From DASWTL01 sp035575925 (GTDB lineage Bacteria > Bacteroidota > Bacteroidia > Sphingobacteriales > Sphingobacteriaceae), in the NCBI GenBank assembly GCA_035575925.1, contig DATLXK010000012.1, positions 62,001 to 126,000 of the forward strand: 64,000 bases of DNA, read 5' to 3'. The position numbers and the translations under genes are program-made. The first letter of the stretch is position 1. Every line of letters begins with the position of its first letter. Below the pieces are notes generated by a model. That model ran no database searches. It was not told the DNA's origin and saw only the letters and a program-made list of their open reading frames with translations. Positions 24,097 to 32,580 of the stretch are shown here, in pieces.

Positions 24097-25473
24097 TTAC
24101 TTAAATTCTTTAATTTTTATACTTCTAAACGCTACAGCATCACCATGGTCTTGCAACAGAATGCGCCCTTTTGGTGCCATTCCAAAATTTGGCCAATCTT
24201 TGTATTTGCTTTTTGAAACCAGGTCAAGAAATTTTTCAGACCCGCGTTTGTATTCCAATATCTTATGCCCGTTTAACCAGTATTCAATATTATTATCAGG
24301 ATAAACGCGGATTATTGCCTGATTCCATTCCCCCGGCTTTTTTTGTGATTCCGGTATTTTCGCAGATGTGATAAGATCATATAACGACCCTAGCGTGCGG
24401 TTACCATTCTTTCCTAATTTTGCATCCGGATGCCGTTCATCGTCAAGTATTTGATACTCCGGGCCGATGGCAGAGCCTTTATTTTTTTCTGTTTCAGTTA
24501 CAAAGTATTTAACACCACTATTTGCACCCGGTGATAGTTTAAAATCGAACTTCAATTCAAACGCACCGTACTCTTTCTGTGTTACAATATCACCACCATT
24601 TACAGATTCTCCACCGCCAGACTTAAGAACACGAAGTTCGCCATTACTCATCTCCCAGCCTGTATCAGGAAATCGGGTTTTATAAACACCTCTCCATCCA
24701 TTGGAGGTTTTTCCGTCCCATAATAATGAAAAACCATTCGCCTTTTCCTGAGCGGACAAATTATTTGGAATAGTGTTGGCAACAAAAATATCATCATTTG
24801 GAGATGCATTTAGATTGCTGGTTTTAATGCGAATATTTCTCCATTTAATCTGTTTACCCGGCGTATCATTTTTACCTATACTGTGTACCTGAAGTGCAAT
24901 AAAGCCGCTAGAAGTTTCGGCATCTATTAAGTGTGCGGTTGGTATTCCGTTTACCCACGTTCGTAAACTATTCCCAATAGCCTCAACTCTATACTTATTC
25001 CATTGTCCGTTTTTAAAAGCATTTTTTCCTTTGGGATTATATTCCATAGGGTATAGCCAACCTCTACGGGCCTCATCATATATTCCACCACTCCATTGCC
25101 GGGGTGCCGGATCTACCTCAATCTGATAACCGTGCACTCTACCGTTTTGATATTCTGGTTTGCTCAGGCTTCGCACCTGGATTCCTGAATTCATTGATGG
25201 ATCAACAAATAATTCCAGTTCAAGAATAAAATCTCCATATATCTTTTGAGTAGCTAAGAAAGAATTAGGTGTATTTGCTACAGTGGTTCCAACGATTTCT
25301 CCATTTTTAACTTCGTAAACGGCCTTGCCATTCATCTGCTTCCATCCCTGAAGATCTTTTTTATTAAAAAGAGATTGCCACCCATTATCCGTTAATTTTG
25401 GGACGCCACATTGTGACAACAGCATAATGCATATTATAGCCATAGTCATGGCTTTGATGTTGCAATTTTTCAT
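24097..25473 (-). CDS. Lipoprotein with two DUF1080 (3-keto-disaccharide hydrolase) domains
   Basis: 458 residues from the Met at 25473 (MKNCNIKAMTMAIICIMLL), followed by a lipobox LLSQC; the frame is open eight codons further. Two concanavalin-like DUF1080 domains follow: residues ~28-220 (WQSLFNKKDLQGWKQMNGKA, SGIQVRSLSKPEYQNGRVHG, VHGYQIEVDPAPRQWSGGIY) and ~245-458 (FSLLWDGKTSNGWRGVYKT, ANSGVKYFVTETEKNKGSAI, GPEYQILDDERHPDAKLGKN, GSLYDLI, ILLQDHG). Members have been shown or proposed to hydrolyse 3-keto-glycosides; double-domain versions are common in Bacteroidota. It is an envelope protein, alone on the minus strand with no sugar-uptake genes nearby. Confidence 0.9.
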   Translation of the reverse strand: MKNCNIKAMTMAIICIMLLSQCGVPKLTDNGWQSLFNKKDLQGWKQMNGKAVYEVKNGEIVGTTVANTPNSFLATQKIYGDFILELELFVDPSMNSGIQVRSLSKPEYQNGRVHGYQIEVDPAPRQWSGGIYDEARRGWLYPMEYNPKGKNAFKNGQWNKYRVEAIGNSLRTWVNGIPTAHLIDAETSSGFIALQVHSIGKNDTPGKQIKWRNIRIKTSNLNASPNDDIFVANTIPNNLSAQEKANGFSLLWDGKTSNGWRGVYKTRFPDTGWEMSNGELRVLKSGGGESVNGGDIVTQKEYGAFELKFDFKLSPGANSGVKYFVTETEKNKGSAIGPEYQILDDERHPDAKLGKNGNRTLGSLYDLITSAKIPESQKKPGEWNQAIIRVYPDNNIEYWLNGHKILEYKRGSEKFLDLVSKSKYKDWPNFGMAPKGRILLQDHGDAVAFRSIKIKEFK

Positions 25474-25573
25474 TCTTATAATAGTAAGCCTTCTCAATGA
25501 TCTCCGGTTAAAAGGATGAATATATAGAAATTCAAAGGAATAGTTTATTATTTTTTATGATCTAGAACTTTTG

Positions 25574-26464
25574 CTAAACCAACTTATTTTTAAGGCTTTT
25601 TTCTAACAGTAACTGAATTATTCCATCCACCAAACCTACTTTTGGAACGTATATGTTTTTCACAGCTCCCCATTTCATTACAGCAAGGTAAATTTCACAC
25701 GCTGGAATAATTACATCAGCCCTGTCGGCATTTAAACCTAAAACATTAATGCGCTCTTTCATTGAATATGAATTCAGTTTATTATGAAGAGACTGGATCT
25801 TAAGAATACTTAAGGGAGTGCCCTCTTTCTCTTCAGACATTTTAAAAAGTTTATTGATATTGCCCCCGGTACCTATACCTATTAAATTTTTATGCACTCT
25901 ATAATGATTCCTAACCCAATCCTTCATATCACTCCAGGTTTCATCCTTATCCTGGTTATCCAATATTCGTATGGTACCAATATCAAATGATCTGGACTCT
26001 ATTAGCTGGTTTTCAGAAAAAATGGAAAGCTCGGTACTTCCGCCTCCTACATCAATATATAAATAGTTCTTTTTACGGTCCAGGTGCTGTTCTATATGGC
26101 TGGAATAAATAATATTCGCTTCTCTCTGCCCGGCAATAATCTCCAGATCTATATTAGCTGAAACTTTAATCTGGCGGACTATATCTTTACCGTTCGAGGC
26201 CTCACGCATGGCAGATGTGGCGCAAGCCATGTAATCGCTTATCTTATAAACATCCATCAGGTTCCTGAATGCGATCATGGTTTTAAGCAGCTCTTCTGCT
26301 TTTTTATCAGATATTTTTTTATCCAGAAAGGCATCATCTCCTAAACGAAGGGGTACCCGGATAAGTGTTGTTTTCTTAAAAGAAGGCTCTCCGGCATCTG
26401 AAACCACATCGGCAATAAGTAATCTAACGGCATTCGAACCGATATCTATGGCAGCAAATCTCAA
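25574..26464 (-). CDS. ppx: Ppx/GppA-type exopolyphosphatase
   Basis: 296 residues of the ASKHA-fold Ppx/GppA family: phosphate 1 loop FAAIDIGSNAVRLLIADV at the start, MACATSAMREASNG, and phosphate 2 loop NYLYIDVGGGSTELSIFSEN (~residue 137), then GTGGNINKLFKM. It lacks the C-terminal HD-like extension of E. coli Ppx, which is normal for the short form. Its start codon overlaps the end of the polyphosphate kinase gene by 4 bases, so the two are translated together and probably set the cell's polyphosphate level. Some short family members prefer pppGpp; the neighbour favours polyphosphate. Confidence 0.92.
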   Translation of the reverse strand: MRFAAIDIGSNAVRLLIADVVSDAGEPSFKKTTLIRVPLRLGDDAFLDKKISDKKAEELLKTMIAFRNLMDVYKISDYMACATSAMREASNGKDIVRQIKVSANIDLEIIAGQREANIIYSSHIEQHLDRKKNYLYIDVGGGSTELSIFSENQLIESRSFDIGTIRILDNQDKDETWSDMKDWVRNHYRVHKNLIGIGTGGNINKLFKMSEEKEGTPLSILKIQSLHNKLNSYSMKERINVLGLNADRADVIIPACEIYLAVMKWGAVKNIYVPKVGLVDGIIQLLLEKSLKNKLV

Positions 26465-28524
26465 TGGTAATTGATTTTATATTTTAAATACTTATAAATA
26501 TCATCCTGGGCCCGATAACTCACCTTTCCTTTTTTCCTGTACCGGTTATTATTCAACTGATTGATTTCACGTGATTTTGTATTGTCCTTTAACTGGATAT
26601 CAATTATATCACGTATTTCCTTTCTGATATCTGCATCCAGAATAGGGAAACCTACTTCAACACGGTGATCCAGGTTTCGGCTCATCATATCAGCGGATGA
26701 AAGATAAACCACTTCATCTCCACCATTAGCAAATATCCAAACCCGGGCATGTTCCAGATACTTATCTATAATACTAAAAACTTCAATATTTGTACTAAAC
26801 CCTTCTATACCAGGCACTAAAGAACACATTCCCCTGACAATAATTGTTATTTTAACTCCGGCATTATTTGCGTTATACAATTTGCGGATAATATCTTCGT
26901 CGCACAAACTATTCATTTTTAAAATAATAGCTGCTTCTCTACCCTCCTTAGCAAAATAAATTTCTTTGTCAATAAGGTCATACAGCTTCTGGCGACTTTC
27001 CAGGGGCGAAACTATTAGATTTTTGTATCCCCGATAAAACACTTTCTCATCTAATCCACCAAATAATTTAACCAGTTCGCCCGTAATCTCTTTATTAGCT
27101 GTAAACAAACTATGGTCACAATACAGCTTGGCGGTCTTTTCATTAAAGTTACCTGTTGCCAGTATTGCATAATATACCTTCTTACTTTTTTCGTTTCGTG
27201 TGATCAGGCATATTTTAGAATGTACTTTATAATCCAGGATGCCATAGTTTACCCGAACGCCTTCCTCTTCTAACCGTGTGGTCCAGTAAATATTAGCTTG
27301 TTCGTCAAACCGGGCTTTTAATTCAAGCAGTACGTTAACTTTCTTTCCATTTTTAGCCGCATTGATAAGCGCATAAATAACCCTGGAATTTTCTGCAAGC
27401 CGGTATAAAGTAATACTGATTTCACTCACTTTGGGGTCAATTGCAGCCTCTCTAAGTAAATGGATTGTATAATCAAACGATTGATATGGTAAATTAACAA
27501 GGAAATCTTTCTTAATTATTTGAGCAAACATGCTTCGCCCGGTAGTCAATTCTGCAATAGGAAGCGGCTCTAATTTAGGATATACGAGCTCCGGGCGCCC
27601 GACATTAGGAAAATTTATGAAATCTTTAAATTTATGATAGCGGTTGCCGGGAATCAATCCATCAGAGCTTAGGTCCAACTGATCTACCATATAAGTTAAC
27701 ATGTCAAGTGGCATGTCACTATCATATAAAAATCTCATGGGTTTACCTTTCTTACGTTTTTGAAGGCTTTTTGTAAGGGCATCTATGAATTTTTCACTTA
27801 CATCCCGATCCAGGTCAAGCTCAGAGTCGCGCGTTAACTGAATAGAATATGCTTCGATTGAATCGTATTCGAAAATGAAAAAGATGTCGTCCAGGCAATA
27901 CCTGATAATATCATCTAATAGAATAAGATATTTCAGATTATTAGTTTCAGGCAGAACAATGAAACGTTCCAGTAAATCAGTTGGAATCTCGACCAGTGAA
28001 TACCTGATCTTTTCTTTATTTTTTGTCCGCGTTAATTTAACAAGGAAGTATATTGCACGATCTTTGAGTTCAGGTAGCGTTTTATCCTTGTCCAGCATTA
28101 CGGGAACAAGGTTTGATAATATTTTTTCCCTAAAATAACTTCTTACAAACTGACCGCGTATTACGTTAAGTTGCTGCTCATTTAAAATGAATATTTTTTC
28201 GTCGGCAAGTTCTTTTGTAATTTCATCTTCAAACAGGTGGTTAAATTTACGTTCCTGCCTGACTACAATATTTTTTATCTGGTTGAGTATCTTTTTGGGG
28301 TTATAACCAAGAACTTCTTTGGCTTTTGCATTAACGTTAGCCAAACGGTCAAGCGTAGCTACCCTAACCCGATAGAACTCATCCAGATTTGAAGAAAAAA
28401 TAGCCAGAAAACGAATACGTTCAATTAAAGGAACTGACTTATCCGCAGCTTCCTGAAGTACACGTTCATTAAAGTATAACCAGCTGATCTCACGATTGGT
28501 AAAGGGTATATTACTTTTCGGCAT
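26461..28524 (-). CDS. ppk1: Polyphosphate kinase 1
   Basis: 687 residues, the usual length. The N-terminal domain starts FTNREISWLYFNERVLQEAA and has FLAIFSSNLDEFYRVRVATL. The catalytic C-terminal phospholipase D-like half holds YKVHSKICLITR with the His that is phosphorylated in the family, ILATGNFNEKTAKLYCDHSL, and YLSSADMMSRNLDHRVEVGF with the second active-site His. It transfers the terminal phosphate of ATP to long-chain polyphosphate, reversibly, at the membrane. It is first in a two-gene operon with ppx. Confidence 0.96.
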   Translation of the reverse strand: MPKSNIPFTNREISWLYFNERVLQEAADKSVPLIERIRFLAIFSSNLDEFYRVRVATLDRLANVNAKAKEVLGYNPKKILNQIKNIVVRQERKFNHLFEDEITKELADEKIFILNEQQLNVIRGQFVRSYFREKILSNLVPVMLDKDKTLPELKDRAIYFLVKLTRTKNKEKIRYSLVEIPTDLLERFIVLPETNNLKYLILLDDIIRYCLDDIFFIFEYDSIEAYSIQLTRDSELDLDRDVSEKFIDALTKSLQKRKKGKPMRFLYDSDMPLDMLTYMVDQLDLSSDGLIPGNRYHKFKDFINFPNVGRPELVYPKLEPLPIAELTTGRSMFAQIIKKDFLVNLPYQSFDYTIHLLREAAIDPKVSEISITLYRLAENSRVIYALINAAKNGKKVNVLLELKARFDEQANIYWTTRLEEEGVRVNYGILDYKVHSKICLITRNEKSKKVYYAILATGNFNEKTAKLYCDHSLFTANKEITGELVKLFGGLDEKVFYRGYKNLIVSPLESRQKLYDLIDKEIYFAKEGREAAIILKMNSLCDEDIIRKLYNANNAGVKITIIVRGMCSLVPGIEGFSTNIEVFSIIDKYLEHARVWIFANGGDEVVYLSSADMMSRNLDHRVEVGFPILDADIRKEIRDIIDIQLKDNTKSREINQLNNNRYRKKGKVSYRAQDDIYKYLKYKINYH

Positions 28525-28537
28525 GAATTAAAATGAG

Positions 28538-28564
28538 CAGTCCCAACCATTAAGGCCGGGACTG
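28538..28564 (-). terminator. Hairpin between histone-like gene and ppk1
   Basis: Perfect 7-bp stem (28538-28544 with 28558-28564) with a 13-base loop; on the minus strand only a weak T-rich stretch follows, so it is a doubtful terminator for the gene at 28619. Confidence 0.35.
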
Positions 28565-28618
28565 TAAAACTCTATATTTAATGTTAAATTAATATTAATA
28601 GTGTATTAACACTTTATA

Positions 28619-29263
28619 TTACAATACATCTGTATTATTTGTTCTGTCTGAATTTATATTTTCAGATGTTGATGCAACGTTATCATTACTGTTAACCGGG
28701 GGAGATGTAGTAGCTTTTAGTGGCGGCGTTCTCTTAACCCTGGGTTTTCTTGGAGTTTGTGCTGCTGGTTTTGCGGCTATTGTACGCGGCTTAGGCATTT
28801 TCACAGTTACCCCCCTAGTTGACGCAGCGGATTCTTTAGGCACGGCACGCATAGTTTTTCTTACTGCAGGGATCTTGACAGGTTGTGCAACTTTTACCGT
28901 AGAAGCCATAGTCTTTTTAGCTACAGAAGTAGTTTTGGCTTTAGCAACAACTTTTTCGGCTCTGCTCAAGCCCGTGTTAGGTGCTTTTACGGCTCTTTTA
29001 ATAGGAGTTGCAGTCTTTTTTCTCACTATTCTTTTAGGCGTATCCGGGCTATCACCTATTGATGAAACTTTATCAGCAAGTTTTTTTGCTAATTGTTTAC
29101 TTAGCTTTTTTACATCCTTAGTTAAATTTCCTGCTTCATGTCCAAGGTTTTTAATTACATCAAGAAACTTACTAGTCATACTTGCTTCCAGTTCCTTCTT
29201 AACAACCCGTTTATTTGATTTCTTTGCCGCTTTTTTTTCAGGTTTTGCTTTTTTCGATTTCAT
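28619..29263 (-). CDS. Lys/Ala-rich histone H1-like protein
   Basis: 214 residues, very basic at both ends. The N terminus (KSKKAKPEKKAAKKSNKRVV) and the middle (VRKKTATPIKRAVKAP, RAEKVVAKAKTTSVAKKTM) have the Lys/Ala/Pro/Thr composition of eukaryotic histone H1 tails, and KPRKPRVKR-like basic clusters follow. Residues ~30-70 form a possible helix (KFLDVIKNLGHEAGNLTKDV). The last 30 residues are Ser/Asn/Asp-rich and acidic. Proteins of this composition bind DNA without sequence preference and are frequent in Bacteroidota; a purely structural nucleoid role is inferred. Confidence 0.75.
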   Translation of the reverse strand: MKSKKAKPEKKAAKKSNKRVVKKELEASMTSKFLDVIKNLGHEAGNLTKDVKKLSKQLAKKLADKVSSIGDSPDTPKRIVRKKTATPIKRAVKAPNTGLSRAEKVVAKAKTTSVAKKTMASTVKVAQPVKIPAVRKTMRAVPKESAASTRGVTVKMPKPRTIAAKPAAQTPRKPRVKRTPPLKATTSPPVNSNDNVASTSENINSDRTNNTDVL

Positions 29264-29360
29264 AATCGCGATTTTTGTTTAATAATAAAAGATTATCAAA
29301 TTTTGTTTTATAATTAAATCTATCATTATATATTTAATTCTCAACTAATTAATTTAAATC

Positions 29361-29852
29361 ATGCCCACATTTGATATAGTAAGTAAGATCGATGGACAAA
29401 CACTCGACAATGCAATTAACACCGCAAAGAAAGAAATTCTGAACCGGTTTGACTTTCATGACTCAAAAAGCACGGTAGATCTGGACAAAAAAACGAATGA
29501 GATAACTATCGTAACCGAGAATGATATGCGACTGAAGGCAATTATTGATTCAATCATTTCAAGGATGGTTAAACAGAGCCTTGATCCCAAAAGCATGGAT
29601 ATGGGTAAAGAATATTACGCTTCTGGAAATATGATCAGAAAAGAGATAAAGATTAAAGAAGGTTTAGATAAGGAAGTTGCTAAAAAAATTGTGAAAAAAA
29701 TTAAAGATAGCGGTTTAAAAGTGCAGGCTTCTATTATGGATGACCAGGTGCGGGTGCAGGCTAAGAAGATTGATGACTTACAGGCGGTAATTTCTCTTTG
29801 CCGTACAGAAGACTTTGAACAGCCGCTGCAATACATTAACATGCGAAATTAA
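29361..29852 (+). CDS. yajQ: YajQ-family nucleotide-binding protein
   Basis: 163 residues, normal length. Begins PTFDIVSKIDGQTLDNAINT, contains ILNRFDFHDSKSTVDLDKKT and the closing VQAKKIDDLQAVISLCRTED with QPLQYINMRN, all characteristic of DUF520/YajQ. The fold is two ferredoxin-like halves; some members bind cyclic di-GMP and act as regulators, others bind GTP or tRNA. No receptor function can be assigned here from sequence alone. Followed 3 bases later by the GNAT gene on the same strand. Confidence 0.95.
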   Translation: MPTFDIVSKIDGQTLDNAINTAKKEILNRFDFHDSKSTVDLDKKTNEITIVTENDMRLKAIIDSIISRMVKQSLDPKSMDMGKEYYASGNMIRKEIKIKEGLDKEVAKKIVKKIKDSGLKVQASIMDDQVRVQAKKIDDLQAVISLCRTEDFEQPLQYINMRN

Positions 29853-29855
29853 TTA

Positions 29856-30278
29856 GTGGAAAATTTCATAATCTCTACGGATAAATCCAGGTTACAACTT
29901 GCAGTAATACATGATTTTTTAAGTAATCAAAGTTATTGGGCTGGAGGAATACCGCTTGAAACCGTAACACGATCTATTGATAATTCAATTTGTTTTGGTG
30001 TTTATAATGGTAATGACCAGATAGGATTTGCCAGGGTTGTTAGCGATAAAGCAACTTTTGCTTATTTGGCTGATGTATTTATTCTAAAGGAATTTCAGGG
30101 CCGTGGACTTTCTAAAAAACTGGTAGAAACTATACTTAACCATACAGAATTACAAGGATTACGCAGGTGGATGCTAGGCACCCTGGATGCTCATGGACTA
30201 TATAATAAATATGGATTTAAAGCACTTTCACAACCGGACCGTTTTATGGAACTTAAAAGTTTAAAAAACTACTGTTAA
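29856..30278 (+). CDS. GNAT-family N-acetyltransferase
   Basis: 140 residues from a GTG start (VENFIIS..., read as Met). The GNAT core is visible: FGVYNGNDQIGFARVVSDKA (strands 2-3), AYLADVFILKEFQGRGLSKK with the acetyl-CoA loop Q-G-R-G-L-S, and the final strand-helix MLGTLDAHGLYNKYGFK. The substrate is unknown; the short single-domain type with 'YLADVFI' is often annotated as an acyltransferase of unknown target. Three bases separate it from yajQ, so it is in the same transcript; the end overlaps the converging gene by 4 bases. Confidence 0.92.
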   Translation: MENFIISTDKSRLQLAVIHDFLSNQSYWAGGIPLETVTRSIDNSICFGVYNGNDQIGFARVVSDKATFAYLADVFILKEFQGRGLSKKLVETILNHTELQGLRRWMLGTLDAHGLYNKYGFKALSQPDRFMELKSLKNYC

Positions 30279-31585
30279 ACAGTTTTTACATCCTTATCAT
30301 CATATTCTTCTATATCCGTGATATAATTATTTAAAACCAGGAATTCAAATAAAGGCCTTGCGGCTTCAGATACAGGAATATTTCGTGTGGTGATAATTTG
30401 ACTGTTTTCTTTGTCCAGATAGGGATAAGCATATAGCTTCACATTCCGGCTAAATAAATCGCTTATATAACTCAACAACTCATCAGTATAGTTTTCACCA
30501 TAATTTTTAGAGTTAAATATATTTTTAAGGTTTGCTATGTTGGTAGATATGCCTACGCTATTTGGTTTGCAGCGTGATAAATATTGTGCAAGTTTGTGAT
30601 TACGTGTAAAATCTGAAACTATCACATAGTTTCCGGTTTTACAAAGCTCCTCGGCACGTTCTGCAAAACGCTCCAGATCAGCATTGCTAAATTCTGCTGA
30701 GTCATCCAAAAGGTTTGTCATTAACACTTCTATAAGTACCAACAGGTTTTCATCAGTGACATTTTGTGACCGCTTAAACTGCTCAACCGCTTTATTAAAA
30801 AGATCAAAATTAGGAGTAGATTTCTGCCCGTACTTAGTACGAAGTATCATCACATCTTTTTTATACAAAATATCTTTTGACTGGTGCGCACGGGCTTGCG
30901 GATCAAATATGGCTGCTCCGGAAAATCCTTTTGCTATCAGATATAAATTTACCAGGCGGTCATTTACATTTTTAAATATAGGCCCATTTAAGCTTACCAG
31001 ATCAATCTCTACCGAACCATCCGAAAGATTATCAACCAATGATTCAATCATTGCTTGTGAATCATGATGATAGTAATATGCTGCATAAACCAGGTTAACA
31101 CCTAAAATGCCGAGAACATTATTTTGTAATCCTGAATCACTATCCAACAATCTCACATGAAAAATAATATCGTTAGGTTCACCATCAGGCGTTATTTGGA
31201 AACGAATTCCTAACCAACCGTGAGGATCATTGGTTTTGTTAAAATTAAGCGTGGTAACTGTGTTGGCAAATGCAAAAAAAGTTCGTCCTATGTACTTGGG
31301 GCCAATTAAGCGCTCAGATAGTAAATCAAATTCATGATGTAGCATTTTGTCTAACCTGGACTTAGTTACATATCGTCCGGACTCTTCTGCACCATAAATG
31401 GAATTACTGAAAACCATGTCATAAGCTGACATCGTTTTGGCCACCGTACCTGAAGCTGCGCCTGCAGTAAAAAAATTGCGTGCAACCTCCTGCCCGGCTC
31501 CTATTTCGGCGAAAGTTCCGTAAATATTAACATCCAAATTTATTTTTAATGCTTTGCGTCTGTTTTCTAAAATTTCCCTTGCCAT
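30275..31585 (-). CDS. Conserved protein of unknown function
   Basis: 436 residues from the Met at 31585 (MAREILENRRKALKINLDVN); 11 more codons are open upstream but lack conserved character. The first third is strikingly patterned: IYGTFAEIGAGQEVARNFFT, AAGTVAKTMSAYDMVFSNSI-like text and RYVTKSRLDKMLHHEFDLLS, followed by FFAFANTVTTLNFNKTNDPH and GWLGIRFQ. I recognise this as a family conserved in Bacteroidota and some other phyla, named inconsistently in databases; no HxGH nucleotidyl-transferase motif or transporter helices support those names. There is no signal peptide and no transmembrane helix, so it is cytosolic. Confidence 0.8.
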   Translation of the reverse strand: MAREILENRRKALKINLDVNIYGTFAEIGAGQEVARNFFTAGAASGTVAKTMSAYDMVFSNSIYGAEESGRYVTKSRLDKMLHHEFDLLSERLIGPKYIGRTFFAFANTVTTLNFNKTNDPHGWLGIRFQITPDGEPNDIIFHVRLLDSDSGLQNNVLGILGVNLVYAAYYYHHDSQAMIESLVDNLSDGSVEIDLVSLNGPIFKNVNDRLVNLYLIAKGFSGAAIFDPQARAHQSKDILYKKDVMILRTKYGQKSTPNFDLFNKAVEQFKRSQNVTDENLLVLIEVLMTNLLDDSAEFSNADLERFAERAEELCKTGNYVIVSDFTRNHKLAQYLSRCKPNSVGISTNIANLKNIFNSKNYGENYTDELLSYISDLFSRNVKLYAYPYLDKENSQIITTRNIPVSEAARPLFEFLVLNNYITDIEEYDDKDVKTV

Positions 31586-31776
31586 ACTGGTAAAACTACA
31601 AACATTTACATGATACATATACAGAAAGCATGAAAATAACTTAAATACTGTATATTTTTTTGTACAAAATGAACTGAAAACAAATCAAAATTAACCTATC
31701 TTTAAATGTCATACTTAAGTCAGCAATACTTGTAACTACCACGAAAACAGTATTTCCCGCATTACTATTAAAATTT

Positions 31777-31792
31777 TGGCTTGTAAGTTGCC
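31777..31792 (+). promoter_or_regulatory. Sigma-54-like promoter before the outer-membrane barrel gene
   Basis: TTGGCTT - 5 bases - TTGCC has GG (31778-31779) and GC (31790-31791) at the spacing of RpoN promoters; the CA of TGGCAC is replaced by TT. It lies 33 bases before the gene start. Confidence 0.4.
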
Positions 31793-31824
31793 TAACGGTT
31801 ATCACATTTAAAATTGAAATGATT

Positions 31825-32454
31825 ATGAAAAAGTTAGTAATATTAGCAGTAGCAACCCTTTTTAGCGGAGCTTCAATGGCTCAACAGAAAACGGGACTTA
31901 AAGTAGGGGTAAATCTTCCGAAGTATAGTTATGGCGCAGACAATGCCAATAATGGCGAAACCGGCACCACAACTAATTTTCACGTTACCGGATACATTGA
32001 CAGACCATTATCAACAAATTTTTCTATCCAACCAGGTATATCACTACAAGGTAAAGGGGGAAGATTTGTAAATACTACAAATTTTGAAGTTGAAGAGAAC
32101 ACCATGTGGATTGAAGTACCAGTAAACTTATTGGTTAAAGCACCAGTTGGTACAGGAGGAAATTTCTTTTTCGGCGGAGGACCTTATGGAGCCCTAGCTA
32201 TTGCAGGACAAAGAAAAACTGAAACCAACACTACTAAAACCGAAACTGATATCGAATTTGGTGATGAAAATGGAGACGATTTAAAAGGAAGTGATTTTGG
32301 TGTCAACCTTTTAGGTGGATTTCAAATGAGCAGTGGTTTAAACCTGAGTGCTGGTTATGGACTTGGATTAACAGATTTAAGACCTAATAGCAGCGGTGGC
32401 CAAGGAAAACAAACCAACCGTGTTTTATCTTTCTCTGTCGGTTTTTCATTCTAA
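31825..32454 (+). CDS. Outer-membrane beta-barrel protein (PorT-like, OMP_b-brl family)
   Basis: 209 residues from the Met at 31825 (MKKLVILAVATLFSGASMAQ, a clear signal peptide); the ATG two codons earlier is possible. The mature part alternates hydrophobic and polar residues, with strand-like runs GLKVGVNLPKYSYG, FSIQPGISLQGKGGRF, MWIEVPVNLLVKAPVG, NFFFGGGPYGALAIAG, GVNLLGGFQMSSGLNLSAGY and a terminal aromatic (LSFSVGFSF), the typical small eight-stranded barrel of Bacteroidota. It has no known ligand. It is followed by a strong terminator and preceded by a sigma-54-like element. Confidence 0.9.
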   Translation: MKKLVILAVATLFSGASMAQQKTGLKVGVNLPKYSYGADNANNGETGTTTNFHVTGYIDRPLSTNFSIQPGISLQGKGGRFVNTTNFEVEENTMWIEVPVNLLVKAPVGTGGNFFFGGGPYGALAIAGQRKTETNTTKTETDIEFGDENGDDLKGSDFGVNLLGGFQMSSGLNLSAGYGLGLTDLRPNSSGGQGKQTNRVLSFSVGFSF

Positions 32455-32471
32455 AAAAACCCATCGAAATA

Positions 32472-32507
32472 AAAACCCGTGCCTGATAACAGGCACGGGT
32501 TTTTTTA
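32472..32507 (+). terminator. Strong intrinsic terminator of the barrel gene
   Basis: Perfect 13-bp G/C-rich stem (32472-32484 with 32491-32503), 6-base loop, then a T run. Confidence 0.93.
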
Positions 32508-32580
32508 TGCATTTGAATAAACGATTAATAAATTACAGCGAAATAATATGATTAATATTCCCTCTACAAACTCTTAAAGT

